64,000 nucleotides of DNA, from positions 248,001 through 312,000 of the forward strand of contig JAGDZQ010000003.1 in assembly GCA_049115715.1 (NCBI GenBank), read 5' to 3'. The position numbers were made by a program, and so were the translations under genes. The notes under the pieces are model-generated. The model was given only the letters and a program-made list of their open reading frames with translations, searched no databases and was not told the origin of the DNA. Each line of letters begins with the position of its first letter. Position 1 is the stretch's first letter. The stretch comes from JAMZMI01 sp049115715 (GTDB taxonomy: Bacteria > Bacteroidota > Bacteroidia > Cytophagales > Cyclobacteriaceae). Positions 44,233 to 53,235 of this stretch are shown in pieces.

Positions 44233-44792
44233 TATTCTATATCGTTACCGATCGTGTTATCTTCTTGAATAAAATCCTTCGGAGTGGGCAAATCCTTAAT
44301 ATCGTTGATCCCCAGATAATCCATGAACTTCTGATTGGTGCCATAAAGCATCGGCCGTCCAATCGTTTCTGCCTTTCCTTTAATTTCGACTAATTCTTTT
44401 TCCAGAAGCTTCTGAACCGCATAGTCGCAATTTACTCCGCGTATTTGTTCAATTTCCGTTTTGGTAACTGGCTGCTTGTAGGCAATAATGGCCAATGTTT
44501 CCATTGCAGAATTAGACAACCTTTTTTTGGACTGTTGTTTCAATAAAATCCCGATGCTCGCCTGATAGGCAGGTTTGGTAAGAAACTGAAACCCTCCACC
44601 GCTTTCGACAAGTTCGAAAGAAAAGCTATCGTCCGAATATTTTTCTCCAATTTGCTTAATGCCGGCTTCTATATCTTTTTTGGGCACCTCTGCCTCAAAC
44701 ATTTCCTTTAGGCATGAAGCAATTTCACTAGCATCAATAGGCTTAGGTGAGCAAAAAATCAATGCTTCAATATGATGAAAGAGATAGTCCAA
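44232..44792 (-). CDS. scpB: Segregation and condensation protein B
   Basis: 186 residues with two winged-helix domains: 'HIEALIFCSPKPIDASEI' at the N-terminus and 'LSNSAMETLAIIAYKQPVTKTEIEQIRGVNCD' (key AMETLAIIAY.QPVT..EIE.IRG) in the middle, the ScpB signature. It binds ScpA and SMC to form the bacterial condensin. It lies in the usual order scpB-rluB seen in many bacteria and 6 bases after the DksA-like gene. Confidence 0.93.
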   Translation of the reverse strand: MDYLFHHIEALIFCSPKPIDASEIASCLKEMFEAEVPKKDIEAGIKQIGEKYSDDSFSFELVESGGGFQFLTKPAYQASIGILLKQQSKKRLSNSAMETLAIIAYKQPVTKTEIEQIRGVNCDYAVQKLLEKELVEIKGKAETIGRPMLYGTNQKFMDYLGINDIKDLPTPKDFIQEDNTIGNDIE

Positions 44793-44798
44793 TAAAGC

Positions 44799-45173
44799 TT
44801 ATTTTTTCAATTTTGCTTCAATCGAATGCATCGTGTGAGGCACTGCTCTCAACCTTTCTTTGCTTATCAGCTTACCTGTGTCTACACAGATACCATAAGT
44901 CCCATTTTTGATCCTTATTAATGCATTTTCCAGATTATTGATAAACTTTTGTTGTCTTCCGGCAAGTTGACTCAATTGTTCTTTCTCTGCTGTATCGGCA
45001 CCATCTTCCAATGTCTTCACAGAACTTAGTGTAGCGCCACTGTCGTCACCCGCATTTCTAGTAAGTCCATCCCTCAATGAGTGAAGTTCTGCTTTTGCCT
45101 TCTCGAGTTTCTGATTTATTAGTTCTTCAAACTCTTTCAATTCTTCCTCTGAATATTTGTTTTTTTCCGACAT
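44799..45173 (-). CDS. DksA/TraR-like protein lacking the zinc-finger cysteines
   Basis: 124 residues. N-terminal coiled coil ('YSEEELKEFEELINQKLEKAKAELHSLRDGL' core) and a C-terminal globular part 'RIKNGTYGICVDTGKLISKERLRAVPHTMHSIEAK' (key GTYGICVDTGKLI..ERLRAVPH). Classical DksA has four Cys in this segment; here one Cys remains, as in many Bacteroidota members. Such proteins bind the RNA-polymerase secondary channel. First gene before scpB. The 217-base gap upstream (45174-45390) shows nothing recognisable. Confidence 0.85.
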   Translation of the reverse strand: MSEKNKYSEEELKEFEELINQKLEKAKAELHSLRDGLTRNAGDDSGATLSSVKTLEDGADTAEKEQLSQLAGRQQKFINNLENALIRIKNGTYGICVDTGKLISKERLRAVPHTMHSIEAKLKK

Positions 45174-45390
45174 GCTTAGTGAGATTTTTGTTAGAAGAAA
45201 TTTTTATAAAAGTAACTAAGTTGCAATAATATAAAAACAACCGAGAATAAGGAGAGAAAAGATTGGGGAAGTAAAAAACCGAGGGCGTGAAATATAATGC
45301 TGAAAGATTAAAATACCTGATCCCCCGGTCTATTTGTAGGTGCCAGATAAAAACTTCCTACAATAGAGGAACAACCATAATTCAAAAACC

Positions 45391-46128
45391 CTAATCGAGT
45401 GATGAAACATTTATTTGTTCGTTTTCGATTAGAGAGAGCTTCTCCAGTCTTCCTTGTTCAAATAAGCTCGAAAGCTTCGTGAGTGGTGTTTTTTTATCTG
45501 CTTTGTAGTTGACATAGTCCTGAAAAGTGATTCCTGATTTTTTCACTCTATTATACGCCTCGCGAAATCTTACACCTCCTCGATTGGTGCTATATCGGTA
45601 AGCAAAATAGTCAATCAGAAAAGTCTGATCATTCACCCAGTATAAAAACACATCATCGTGATCATTTCCTCCGTTTTCTTTCTCAAAAGTAATTTTCACA
45701 AGGTGATATGATTCCTCTCCTACCTTGTCTTTCCCTGCATACTCTGTTAAGGCGGCATCATCCGTCAGTACATAGGGTACTTGAAAAAAATACAGAACTG
45801 AATTGACAGAACTGGCATACTTTCCTTTAAGATCCTCTGAGAGTTCCAAAGTATCTTCTCCGATCAGACGATGTAGTTCCGTGCTGTTGTAGAGGTAGTC
45901 TTGAATGTGTTTTGAGTCCTTTTCAAAAAAACGGGTGTAGGTATAGTTTCCATCTTTTCTTGAGACACTGTAGTCTTTGTTTCTAAAAGAGAAAGAAATT
46001 TTCTTCTCATTTATTGAATTCATTCCATGAGCCTCTATTGACTTTTGAATGAGATCATTAGGATTTTGACTCTTTGCGCAGTAAGTGATGCCAATACCCA
46101 GAATTAGAATTATCATTTTAATGTTCAT
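45391..46128 (-). CDS. Exported DUF6503-like protein
   Basis: 245 residues with a signal peptide (to ...YCAKSQN). The body is beta-rich ('IQKSIEAHGM', 'ISFSFRNKDYSVSR', 'YWVNDQTFLIDYFAYRYSTN', 'GGVRFREAYN'), matching a Bacteroidota periplasmic family (DUF6503) with a fold like lipoprotein carriers (LolA/LppX-like). The role is unknown. Monocistronic by spacing; it diverges from the DUF4403 gene. Confidence 0.75.
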   Translation of the reverse strand: MNIKMIILILGIGITYCAKSQNPNDLIQKSIEAHGMNSINEKKISFSFRNKDYSVSRKDGNYTYTRFFEKDSKHIQDYLYNSTELHRLIGEDTLELSEDLKGKYASSVNSVLYFFQVPYVLTDDAALTEYAGKDKVGEESYHLVKITFEKENGGNDHDDVFLYWVNDQTFLIDYFAYRYSTNRGGVRFREAYNRVKKSGITFQDYVNYKADKKTPLTKLSSLFEQGRLEKLSLIENEQINVSSLD

Positions 46129-46228
46129 ATCAAGCGATACGTTAAAAAAAAGAATGCGACTATTCGATGAATGTTATTTGTAATTACCACGACAGGTTCA
46201 ACCGCTCATCTTAATTTTGTCAATCCAA

Positions 46229-47644
46229 ATGAAAAACAAATTCAAAAGTCTATACAATCCCGCCCTTATCCTTCTTCTCATTATGGTCGCGGGATGCTCA
46301 GGTAACAACAAACGAAATGAGGCAGTCAAACCTTTGAAGCTGCCCCTATCACTCGTGAGTTTCAATATTGATTTCCCAATTGGCGAATTAGAAGAGGGTA
46401 TCAATGGTGTGCTAAAAAAAGTATTGATAGATGATGTAATGCCTTTAAATAAAAAGGGAGGCAAACTGTTTCTTCGAGTTGAAAAAAGTGGAAGACTTGA
46501 TCTCGCCATACGTGAAAATAAAATTTACGCCTCCTTGCCTCTAGACGTTGTGGTCGCAGTGAAGAAAAAAGTGATGGGAATTACTTTTAGCAATCAAGAT
46601 ACACCTATCACATTTTCAGGCATTATTGAGACAAAAGCCTCAGCAAGCTTGGATAGCATGTGGAATTTCACTCTTGCCTGCGAAGAGATGAATATGAAAT
46701 GGTTAAGCGATCCATCTGTCAACATTATGGGAATCAACCTTGATCTAAGTAAGACAGTAAACAAAGCACTAACGCAAAATGAAGATAAAATCCTCTCTGA
46801 AATATGTGGAGCAATCAATAACAATATTGACTTCAAAAAGGCGCTAACAAAAGTCTGGAAAGACATTCAAAAGCCGATAAGAATTGCCAAAAAACCAATT
46901 GAAGCATGGCTCTACGCTACTCCAGAAGCATTAAATGCAGTACTCCTCCCATTGGTAAGAGACACCTTGAGCCTTCATGTAGAGTATAGGGGGAACCTTC
47001 ATATCAAAACAGAAAACATTCCACAAATAGCCATAAAAGAGCTTCCGATCAAAAGCGAGACACTCAACACGCAATCATCGATTTTGGCATATATTCAGGT
47101 GGAGTTACCACTGGATAAACTCGAAGGGATTTTAACGGAACAGGTAGTAGGCAAAACTTATGCTTATGATAAGTATTCGGCAAAGGTTGATGAAATACAA
47201 CTAGAAGCAAACGAGCAGAATATAAAGGCTATTGTGAATCTGTCAGAGGGCATAGATGGAGTTGTCACCGTAGAAGGGAAGCCTAAATTGAATCGTTCCA
47301 AAAAACTAATGATTGAGGACTTTGAATATGATCTTAAATCTGAAGATGAAGCCGCCAAAGCTGCCGACTGGCTCACGCATTCTATGGTGGAGACCTATGT
47401 ATCTTCTAAGCTTTCCGTGGATCTTTCGTCCGTTTTTTCTAATCTGGACAGTATGGCAAACCAAGGTATTGCCAAATCTAAGTTGTCAAAAAAAATAAAC
47501 GCCAAGCTCAATTTTGATGACGTCAAATCCTACGAACAACAAATGGTTGGCGATACACTCAAATGGATATTTTATATAGAAGGAGATGCTAATATGATGC
47601 TCAAAAAAGAAGTCTTTAAGAAAAAATCATTGGAGCAAAATTAA
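46229..47644 (+). CDS. DUF4403-family lipoprotein
   Basis: 471 residues from ATG 46229 (the frame opens at 46217). Lipobox LIMVAGC near residue 20. The rest contains the DUF4403 layout: alternating beta-strands with LPL/IELPL motifs ('LPLSLVSFNIDFPIGELEEG', 'TFSGIIETKASASLDSMWNF', 'LAYIQVELPLDKLEGILTEQ'), resembling the tubular lipid-binding (TULIP/BPI-like) fold. A lipid carrier in the periplasm is possible (inference). Divergent from the DUF6503 gene. Confidence 0.8.
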   Translation: MKNKFKSLYNPALILLLIMVAGCSGNNKRNEAVKPLKLPLSLVSFNIDFPIGELEEGINGVLKKVLIDDVMPLNKKGGKLFLRVEKSGRLDLAIRENKIYASLPLDVVVAVKKKVMGITFSNQDTPITFSGIIETKASASLDSMWNFTLACEEMNMKWLSDPSVNIMGINLDLSKTVNKALTQNEDKILSEICGAINNNIDFKKALTKVWKDIQKPIRIAKKPIEAWLYATPEALNAVLLPLVRDTLSLHVEYRGNLHIKTENIPQIAIKELPIKSETLNTQSSILAYIQVELPLDKLEGILTEQVVGKTYAYDKYSAKVDEIQLEANEQNIKAIVNLSEGIDGVVTVEGKPKLNRSKKLMIEDFEYDLKSEDEAAKAADWLTHSMVETYVSSKLSVDLSSVFSNLDSMANQGIAKSKLSKKINAKLNFDDVKSYEQQMVGDTLKWIFYIEGDANMMLKKEVFKKKSLEQN

Positions 47645-47853
47645 CCGCCCGTTTTGCTTAAGCTTTGACTCCACCACTGTTCTTCATCGAAGAAAAAGCT
47701 ATGTTCGTCCAAACAATTTGGCTCTTCAGGCTCTTTAATAGTTAATTCGCTAAAAGTCTAACTGATTACAGCTTTGATAAAGATCAAAACCAGATTTATC
47801 GGATTCTATTTAAGTATTATTTGGATTATAATTCTAAGCCTGTCTCTCGCCAG

Positions 47854-48642
47854 CTAGAATGATTCGATACAATTAATTGCTACAGGAATGATTGTCCCAT
47901 CTGGGAGATTGCCACATTCCTCGTTGAACGACGCACCACTCGTATATTCAAATCCAAACAACAAGACCGCTGAAACCTTCACATTCTGAGACTGAAGTTG
48001 CTGAACAAGGGAGTCTTGAGGAGATCTCACCGGCAATAGAATAATGTTATCATAATCATCAATATCATGCTCCGGCTGAATCCATTCGCCTCCTAAGGAA
48101 CTCAGAATGCAATTCCCCGCCACTATCCTGGCTTTTAGATTGCAATTTTCTGTTGTTAGCTCTGCCAAAGCCGGATCAATCTTAATCGCTTGAGAAGAGG
48201 TTTCATTGTGAACCGTGACCAAGGCATCTCTGGAGTAGGATTCATTTGCACTAAAGGCCTCACTGGCACTGAAACTCAAGGTATCTCTCACGATTGCTTC
48301 GCATAAGTCCCCATTGCCATTGTGAATTAAGTAAAGTTCCAAATCAAGAAGTCCGGAAGAGGGTACAAACGCAATGTTCCCATCCCACCACAGGTAGAAC
48401 AGGTGATCTTCACATCCACCTGAGTACTCTACAATGACATCCCACTGATCGTTTCTAGGTGTAATGGCTATGATTCGATATGGATCGTTCGTAAAGGCAT
48501 CTTTATCGGAGAGGTTATCCAAATAGATAATATCATTTTCAGAAACCAAACCCTGACTATCCAGTCCTGTATCGTAACAGGATGTCAAAACAAATACTGA
48601 AATAAGAAATAGGATAAAATACTGTCGCATTTTTGAATTCAA
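47854..48642 (-). CDS. Hypothetical lipoprotein
   Basis: 262 residues. A lipobox (FVLTSC) near residue 22 marks it as a lipoprotein; the start could be the first (48642) or the second Met (48630). The body is acidic and contains Cys residues spread over it (GGCEDH, GDLCEAI, ENCNL, GNCILSS, EECGNL, NCIESF), which may form disulfides. No family recognised. The 209-base gap before it shows nothing clear. Confidence 0.65.
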   Translation of the reverse strand: MNSKMRQYFILFLISVFVLTSCYDTGLDSQGLVSENDIIYLDNLSDKDAFTNDPYRIIAITPRNDQWDVIVEYSGGCEDHLFYLWWDGNIAFVPSSGLLDLELYLIHNGNGDLCEAIVRDTLSFSASEAFSANESYSRDALVTVHNETSSQAIKIDPALAELTTENCNLKARIVAGNCILSSLGGEWIQPEHDIDDYDNIILLPVRSPQDSLVQQLQSQNVKVSAVLLFGFEYTSGASFNEECGNLPDGTIIPVAINCIESF

Positions 48643-48715
48643 TTGCTCTTATGACCCAATAAGTATGAATTTGGTTGCGTCAACTGATGTACAAAAATAA
48701 CAACATAGATGTGAG

Positions 48716-48991
48716 CTAAGACAACTTCTGAATTTTTTCCAACAATAAAATTCTTCTTCTTTTCGATACTCTATCATAGATAGGTAATAGAACGGGATAT
48801 AACATATATATGAAACCCGAAATGCTAAGACCTAAGGCTATGCCTCTAAAAACCAATGCCATAGCAACCGAAAGAGTAATCACCAATGCAAAAGCAGCAT
48901 CGCTTAGTGCTTCAACTCGTGTTTGGTTTTTCCCTATGTATCTGAAGTGTGGGTCTAAGTCAACTTCTTGATCTTTGAGTATTTTCCTCAC
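48716..48991 (-). pseudogene. TMEM175/DUF1211-like gene with an internal in-frame deletion
   Basis: 91 residues. The start matches the first helix of bacterial TMEM175 potassium channels ('FRYIGKNQTRVEALSDAAFALVITL', key RxxAxSDAxxA motif: R-E-ALSDAAFA). The sequence then jumps to the C-terminal helix region ('ISGFIYMLYPVLLPIYDRVSKRRR'). Intact family members have about 100 more residues with four helices between. So the gene has lost its middle by an in-frame deletion and cannot make the usual channel. It may still express a two-helix peptide. Confidence 0.6.
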
Positions 48992-49328
48992 TCTTTTAGA
49001 AAATATAAAAAAGATGGATCAAACGGAATAGTGTGTGGAGGGACTTAAAATAATTCAATTACAAGATTCTATTGAAGGGTTGAGTTCTTGATATTGGGTC
49101 TATTTATCAGGTTGCACTTAAGTATTTTACCCCTCAATTTACACTCTGAAGGTCATTGCAGCATGGAATCTCTCTTCCCATAGACGCCATACTGGCGTGA
49201 CTAGGATAATGAAAACAAAGCTGATTGATTATTCTGCTTCTTAAAATCTATGCATAGTACAATTGCTCCCAAGATTTTCCGCTTGATCCTAAAAAAGATA
49301 CCACCAAGCAGAGCGAAGGCCTTATAAT

Positions 49329-49354
49329 AAAAAAGGGGCAAGAAACTTGCCCCT
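49329..49354 (-). terminator. Strong rho-independent terminator
   Basis: AGGGGCAAG-TTT-CTTGCCCCT (9 perfect pairs) followed by a T-run (complement of 49329-49334). No minus-strand gene ends nearby, so it must serve the noncoding transcript upstream of it. Confidence 0.85.
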
Positions 49355-49490
49355 CAAAGAATCGATCCATAACTGGTTGGAATCGAACTTTTTGATCTGG
49401 GGTTTCACCAGATCATTTCACCGCCTAAAACTTTAATCAATACTGTGATTAGATAGCTGATTGAATCAATCACAATACGAAGATAGGGGA
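49329..49490 (-). ncRNA. Candidate small RNA with three hairpins and terminator
   Basis: On the minus strand, from about 49483, a GTGATT...AATCAC stem is followed by GATCTGG/CCAGATC (7 bp) and then by the strong terminator at 49329-49354. A TTCGATTCC stretch resembling a tRNA T-arm lies before the terminator, but no full tRNA can be folded. No reading frame of note crosses it. The 582-base gap 48992-49573 contains only this. Confidence 0.5.
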
Positions 49491-49573
49491 GCTAAACAGC
49501 AACACACCATCAATGTAGGTAAGCAGGAATTATCAAGTACGAATGGGAATAAAACATAGTTAAATATTCACGG

Positions 49574-52285
49574 ATGGTCTTCGAAAAAATCCCTTGCCCT
49601 TTCACATCCGGCTTGTCTTACTTATTCGACTTGGTTTTGTTTACTTTGCGGCGCATCTTGAGAACAGATTTTACCAAAGTGAGTAGACTTGTCTTTATTT
49701 CCGTAATCTTCTTTTTTCTCTCCTCTCATGTAAACGCTCAGAATCTAAAAAGAATTTCCAAGCATTTTGAGAAAGGAGAGTTTGATAAGGCTAAAGAGCA
49801 AATTCGAAAAGGGCTTGATAAAGATTCTACAAGTTTTGGGGTTCACTTTTTCGACGCGTGCTATTACCTCAACAATGAATTAAGCCAATACAATCTCGAT
49901 TCGGCTCGAATTTCCATCAATACAGCTCTTTATTTTCTCGAGGAGCATTCACAAGAGCAGGAAGAAAATTGGGCGAAGACCGAAAGACCGATTGACCATA
50001 TTGATTCGCTAAAAACCGAAATCATCAACTTGACTTTTGCACGGGAACTTGATTTTCTTTCAGTGAACTCTATGAATAAATTCATGGGTCTTTTTCCTGT
50101 CTCGCATCTAAATGATAGCGCTATTTTCTTAAGGGACAGTATGGCCTATGAGCTGGCTCTGGATGAAGACAGCTGGCAAGCTTATGAGGATTATGGCAAG
50201 AACTACCCTGAATCGGTCTTTGCTAAAAGAGCAAGAGATAATTACGAAATACTCATATATAAAGATAAAACCAGAGATGGTTCTCTTGAAAGTTATCAGG
50301 GGTTTTTGAGAGACTTCCCAAGCACTCCTTACAGAAGAGAGTCTGAAGAGGTGATTTTCCAGAAGATGACCTCTTCGCACAGAAAAGAGCACTATCAAAA
50401 ATTCCTATCTCAGTACCCTAACTCACATCTAAAGAAAAAATGTGCAGACATCTTATACTATTTGCATAAAACAGATTCGTCTATCAGATTATCTGATTTG
50501 CTCTTGGTTCATCCTAACCCAGATAGTCTAATTAAGATTAGTAATCTGGAAAGCCTCTCACTCACTCCTATTTTGTATGATGGAGGCTTTAGTGTAATGG
50601 ATACAACTGGAGAAGTATTCTCTCACCTGAAGTATAGTCAACTCGACGGAGCTCTAAATTGTGGCAATGTCAATTCCGAATGGTTACGTGTTAAAACAGA
50701 AGACTCCTGGATCGCGGTAAACAGAAACGGAGACGAGCTAATCAAGGGTGTTCTTGCGATAAAAGAAGTTGGGAACGAGTTACTCTTTGTTCAAGCCATT
50801 GATAGATCCTACATCTTCCATAAGTCTGGTTTTTCTATAACATCATTTGAAATTACAGACGCTCGAATCATTTTCGACAGGTGGATCGCATTTCAGAAAG
50901 CTTCCAACTGGGGGATTATGTCCTTTACAGGGGAAGTTATCCTTCAGCCAAAATGGGATAACATCTTTCAGAAAGGGTCATTTGCAATTTTGGAGGATCA
51001 GAAAAAATTCGACCTCTTAAATGTTGACATATTAGAAAAAAGCCAATCCGAGCAGCAATTCTCAATGCCTTATTCAGACTTTGAGGTTTTAGGTGATACA
51101 CTTTTTCTTGGTTTCGAGGGAGATAAGGAAGCTCTGGTAGACAGGAACCTAGATGTACTGATACCTCTTCAGGATCATAGAATTTATCTGTCCAAGCCAC
51201 TTTGGCATACCAAAAGCAATGATCTTTTCTATGTCTATGAAAAAGAGAATAAGAAGTTATCGGATGAAGGGTTTTCCAATCTTATCATCAACGACACGTG
51301 GATTGCTAAGGCAAATGAAGGTGACTGGACAATCAAAGGACTCCAGGATAGCATTTCGAGTCTTCTACTCCCTCTTGACTCTGTTTATTTCATAAGTGAT
51401 TCTTTCGCTTATACATTGAAAGAGGACAGTGCGCATCTTTTTTTTAAAAATGGAGAAAGACACTTTTTGGAATCTAGTGTAGACTGTAAGCTACTTTCTA
51501 ATCCAAATGACAAGGCTGCTTCAAGTTTTGCACTCATAAGTGATAAAACTGCAAAAACCATACTTAACGAATCTGGTGATGTAGTATTTGAGGGAAAAAT
51601 GGATGACATCCGATACCTAAACGATTCCTTGATCATTGTCAAAACCAAAGAAAAATATGGCATCTATCATTTGGGCAATCGCTTTTACCAAAGAGCTACT
51701 TACGACCTAATCAGCGAGGAAAATGGACTTGCGCTGATTCTGAAAAATGGAAAAATCGGATGTCTTGATTTGACAAATGGCATTATCATTCCTGCGGTCT
51801 ACCAATCTAAAATTGAACGCTTCTCTGAATATTACCTTGTCAGGAAAAATAATTTGAAGGGAGTGGTAAATGCAGAAAGCAAGATTGTTGTTCCTATCGA
51901 ATATGATGAACTATTGATCTGGAATGATAGCACATATTGGGCACAAAAGGATCAGCTATGGTCCCTCCTTACATTCAGCGGAGAAGCTATTCTTAAGGAT
52001 ATCACTGAGTTGAAAAAGTGGTCTGGATCACCTCAAAGTGACTTATACGTATTTGTACAAGAAGAAAAGCGTGGGATAGTACATCCAGAAAGAGGAATCA
52101 TCATCCCTCCTGCTTACAATGATATCATCAACATTGGGACTGCCGACAACCCCATTTTCTTTGCTGAGGAACACCTCAGAACCGCAGAGTTCTATGTGGT
52201 CACGTATTTTAATGCCTTCGGGAAAACGATAAAGTCGCAAGCCTATCGTACGGATGAATATGAGATGATCTATTGTGATCAATAA
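49574..52285 (+). CDS. WG-repeat / TPR-like exported protein
   Basis: Up to 903 residues. A signal peptide (VSRLVFISVIFFFLSSHVNAQ) begins at an in-frame GTG at 49679, which is the likeliest start; the frame opens at 49574. After it come helical repeats ('RISKHFEKGEFDKAKEQIRKGLDKDS'-like, about 60-330 of the long frame) and then about ten WG-type beta-repeats (from about 370: 'SFTGEVILQPKWDNIFQKG', 'NRNGDELIKGVLAIKEVG', 'ESKIVVPIEYDELLIWND', 'ERGIIIPPAYNDIINIG'). WG repeats are beta-hairpin units seen in surface and secreted proteins; function unknown. Confidence 0.75.
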   Translation: MVFEKIPCPFTSGLSYLFDLVLFTLRRILRTDFTKVSRLVFISVIFFFLSSHVNAQNLKRISKHFEKGEFDKAKEQIRKGLDKDSTSFGVHFFDACYYLNNELSQYNLDSARISINTALYFLEEHSQEQEENWAKTERPIDHIDSLKTEIINLTFARELDFLSVNSMNKFMGLFPVSHLNDSAIFLRDSMAYELALDEDSWQAYEDYGKNYPESVFAKRARDNYEILIYKDKTRDGSLESYQGFLRDFPSTPYRRESEEVIFQKMTSSHRKEHYQKFLSQYPNSHLKKKCADILYYLHKTDSSIRLSDLLLVHPNPDSLIKISNLESLSLTPILYDGGFSVMDTTGEVFSHLKYSQLDGALNCGNVNSEWLRVKTEDSWIAVNRNGDELIKGVLAIKEVGNELLFVQAIDRSYIFHKSGFSITSFEITDARIIFDRWIAFQKASNWGIMSFTGEVILQPKWDNIFQKGSFAILEDQKKFDLLNVDILEKSQSEQQFSMPYSDFEVLGDTLFLGFEGDKEALVDRNLDVLIPLQDHRIYLSKPLWHTKSNDLFYVYEKENKKLSDEGFSNLIINDTWIAKANEGDWTIKGLQDSISSLLLPLDSVYFISDSFAYTLKEDSAHLFFKNGERHFLESSVDCKLLSNPNDKAASSFALISDKTAKTILNESGDVVFEGKMDDIRYLNDSLIIVKTKEKYGIYHLGNRFYQRATYDLISEENGLALILKNGKIGCLDLTNGIIIPAVYQSKIERFSEYYLVRKNNLKGVVNAESKIVVPIEYDELLIWNDSTYWAQKDQLWSLLTFSGEAILKDITELKKWSGSPQSDLYVFVQEEKRGIVHPERGIIIPPAYNDIINIGTADNPIFFAEEHLRTAEFYVVTYFNAFGKTIKSQAYRTDEYEMIYCDQ

Positions 52286-52386
52286 TACTTTCCTGTATCT
52301 TAACTAGAGCAACCTAAGTGTAAGTAATGAGATTTTAAATTCTACTGTGGAGGGAAGATTTCCTATGTGAATAAAATAACCAGACG

Positions 52387-52638
52387 ATGACAAGAGCAAG
52401 ATTCAAACGGCTTTCATTAAAGGAAAAGGTGAAGTGGGTTTACTTCAACGGTGAGCTTATTACGTCTATTCGGTACTATAAATACAAGGTCAATCTGTAC
52501 CTGATAGATCGTATCTATATTGAGCTATTTTATGACAATCTTCAAGATTTTGTGGAGAAAATTGAGGTTTTGGATCAGCAATCCAAGAGAATGAATTTTT
52601 ACGCTGATCAGATCAAATTACCTGGTGATCTGTGCTAG
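52387..52638 (+). CDS. Small conserved hypothetical protein
   Basis: 83 residues, basic, with 'KVKWVYFNGELITSIRYYKYKVNLYLI' then 'IYIELFYDNLQDFVEKIEVL'. Such short soluble proteins occur widely in this phylum without assigned role. The last 21 bases overlap the end of coaE on the opposite strand. Confidence 0.55.
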   Translation: MTRARFKRLSLKEKVKWVYFNGELITSIRYYKYKVNLYLIDRIYIELFYDNLQDFVEKIEVLDQQSKRMNFYADQIKLPGDLC

Positions 52639-53235
52639 AAGAGCTTGATGTATTTTGAGAGATTGGGAAACAATCGATTGTTTTTCATCATTGTGAATAA
52701 CATAATCTGATTTCCCTAACTTCTCAGAATCCGGCATTTGATTCCTGATAATTGCTCTAATATCATCCTCTGTTCGGTGGCTATCTCTACTTAAAACTCT
52801 AGCCGCTCTCATTTCTTCGGGAGCTGATACAAGTATGATCGCATCGAGCTCGGCATGAGAGCCACTCTCATAGAGCAAAGCGGCTTCTTTTAATGTATAT
52901 GCAGATGTTTTATTTTCTTTCATCCAGCGCTTATAGTCTGAGGAAACTTCCGGATGCACCAGTTCATTTAAGTTTTGGAGCAGTGACTTGTTCGAAAAAG
53001 CTTTCTTGGCTACCACCTGCCTGTTGAGTTGGCCCTCAGAATAGGCCTCAACACCAAACAATTCTGAAATTTTTTCTATGAGAACGGGACTGGTATTCAT
53101 CAGTCCTTTCGCTCGAGAGTCTGCATCATACACAGGGATTCCCAAGACAGAAAAAATCTTAGCTACGGTACTCTTACCAGCGCCTATTCCACCGGTAATA
53201 CCAACTTTAAGTGGGTTTTTATTCTCCATATTCAA
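52618..53235 (-). CDS. coaE: Dephospho-CoA kinase
   Basis: 205 residues. P-loop GITGGIGAGKST near the N-terminus, the CoA-domain 'VYDADSRAKGLM', and 'LLYESGSHAELDAIILVSAPEE' match CoaE. It adds the 3' phosphate to dephospho-CoA, the last step of CoA synthesis. The start overlaps the YbbR gene end by 17 bases (or 11 from M3 at 53229); last gene of the nusB operon. Confidence 0.94.
   Translation of the reverse strand: MNMENKNPLKVGITGGIGAGKSTVAKIFSVLGIPVYDADSRAKGLMNTSPVLIEKISELFGVEAYSEGQLNRQVVAKKAFSNKSLLQNLNELVHPEVSSDYKRWMKENKTSAYTLKEAALLYESGSHAELDAIILVSAPEEMRAARVLSRDSHRTEDDIRAIIRNQMPDSEKLGKSDYVIHNDEKQSIVSQSLKIHQALLAQITR

Noticed and set aside
49355..49480. A tRNA on the minus strand (TTCGATTCC, CCA-like end)
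   Set aside because: No acceptor stem, anticodon arm or D arm can be folded around the T-arm-like stretch.
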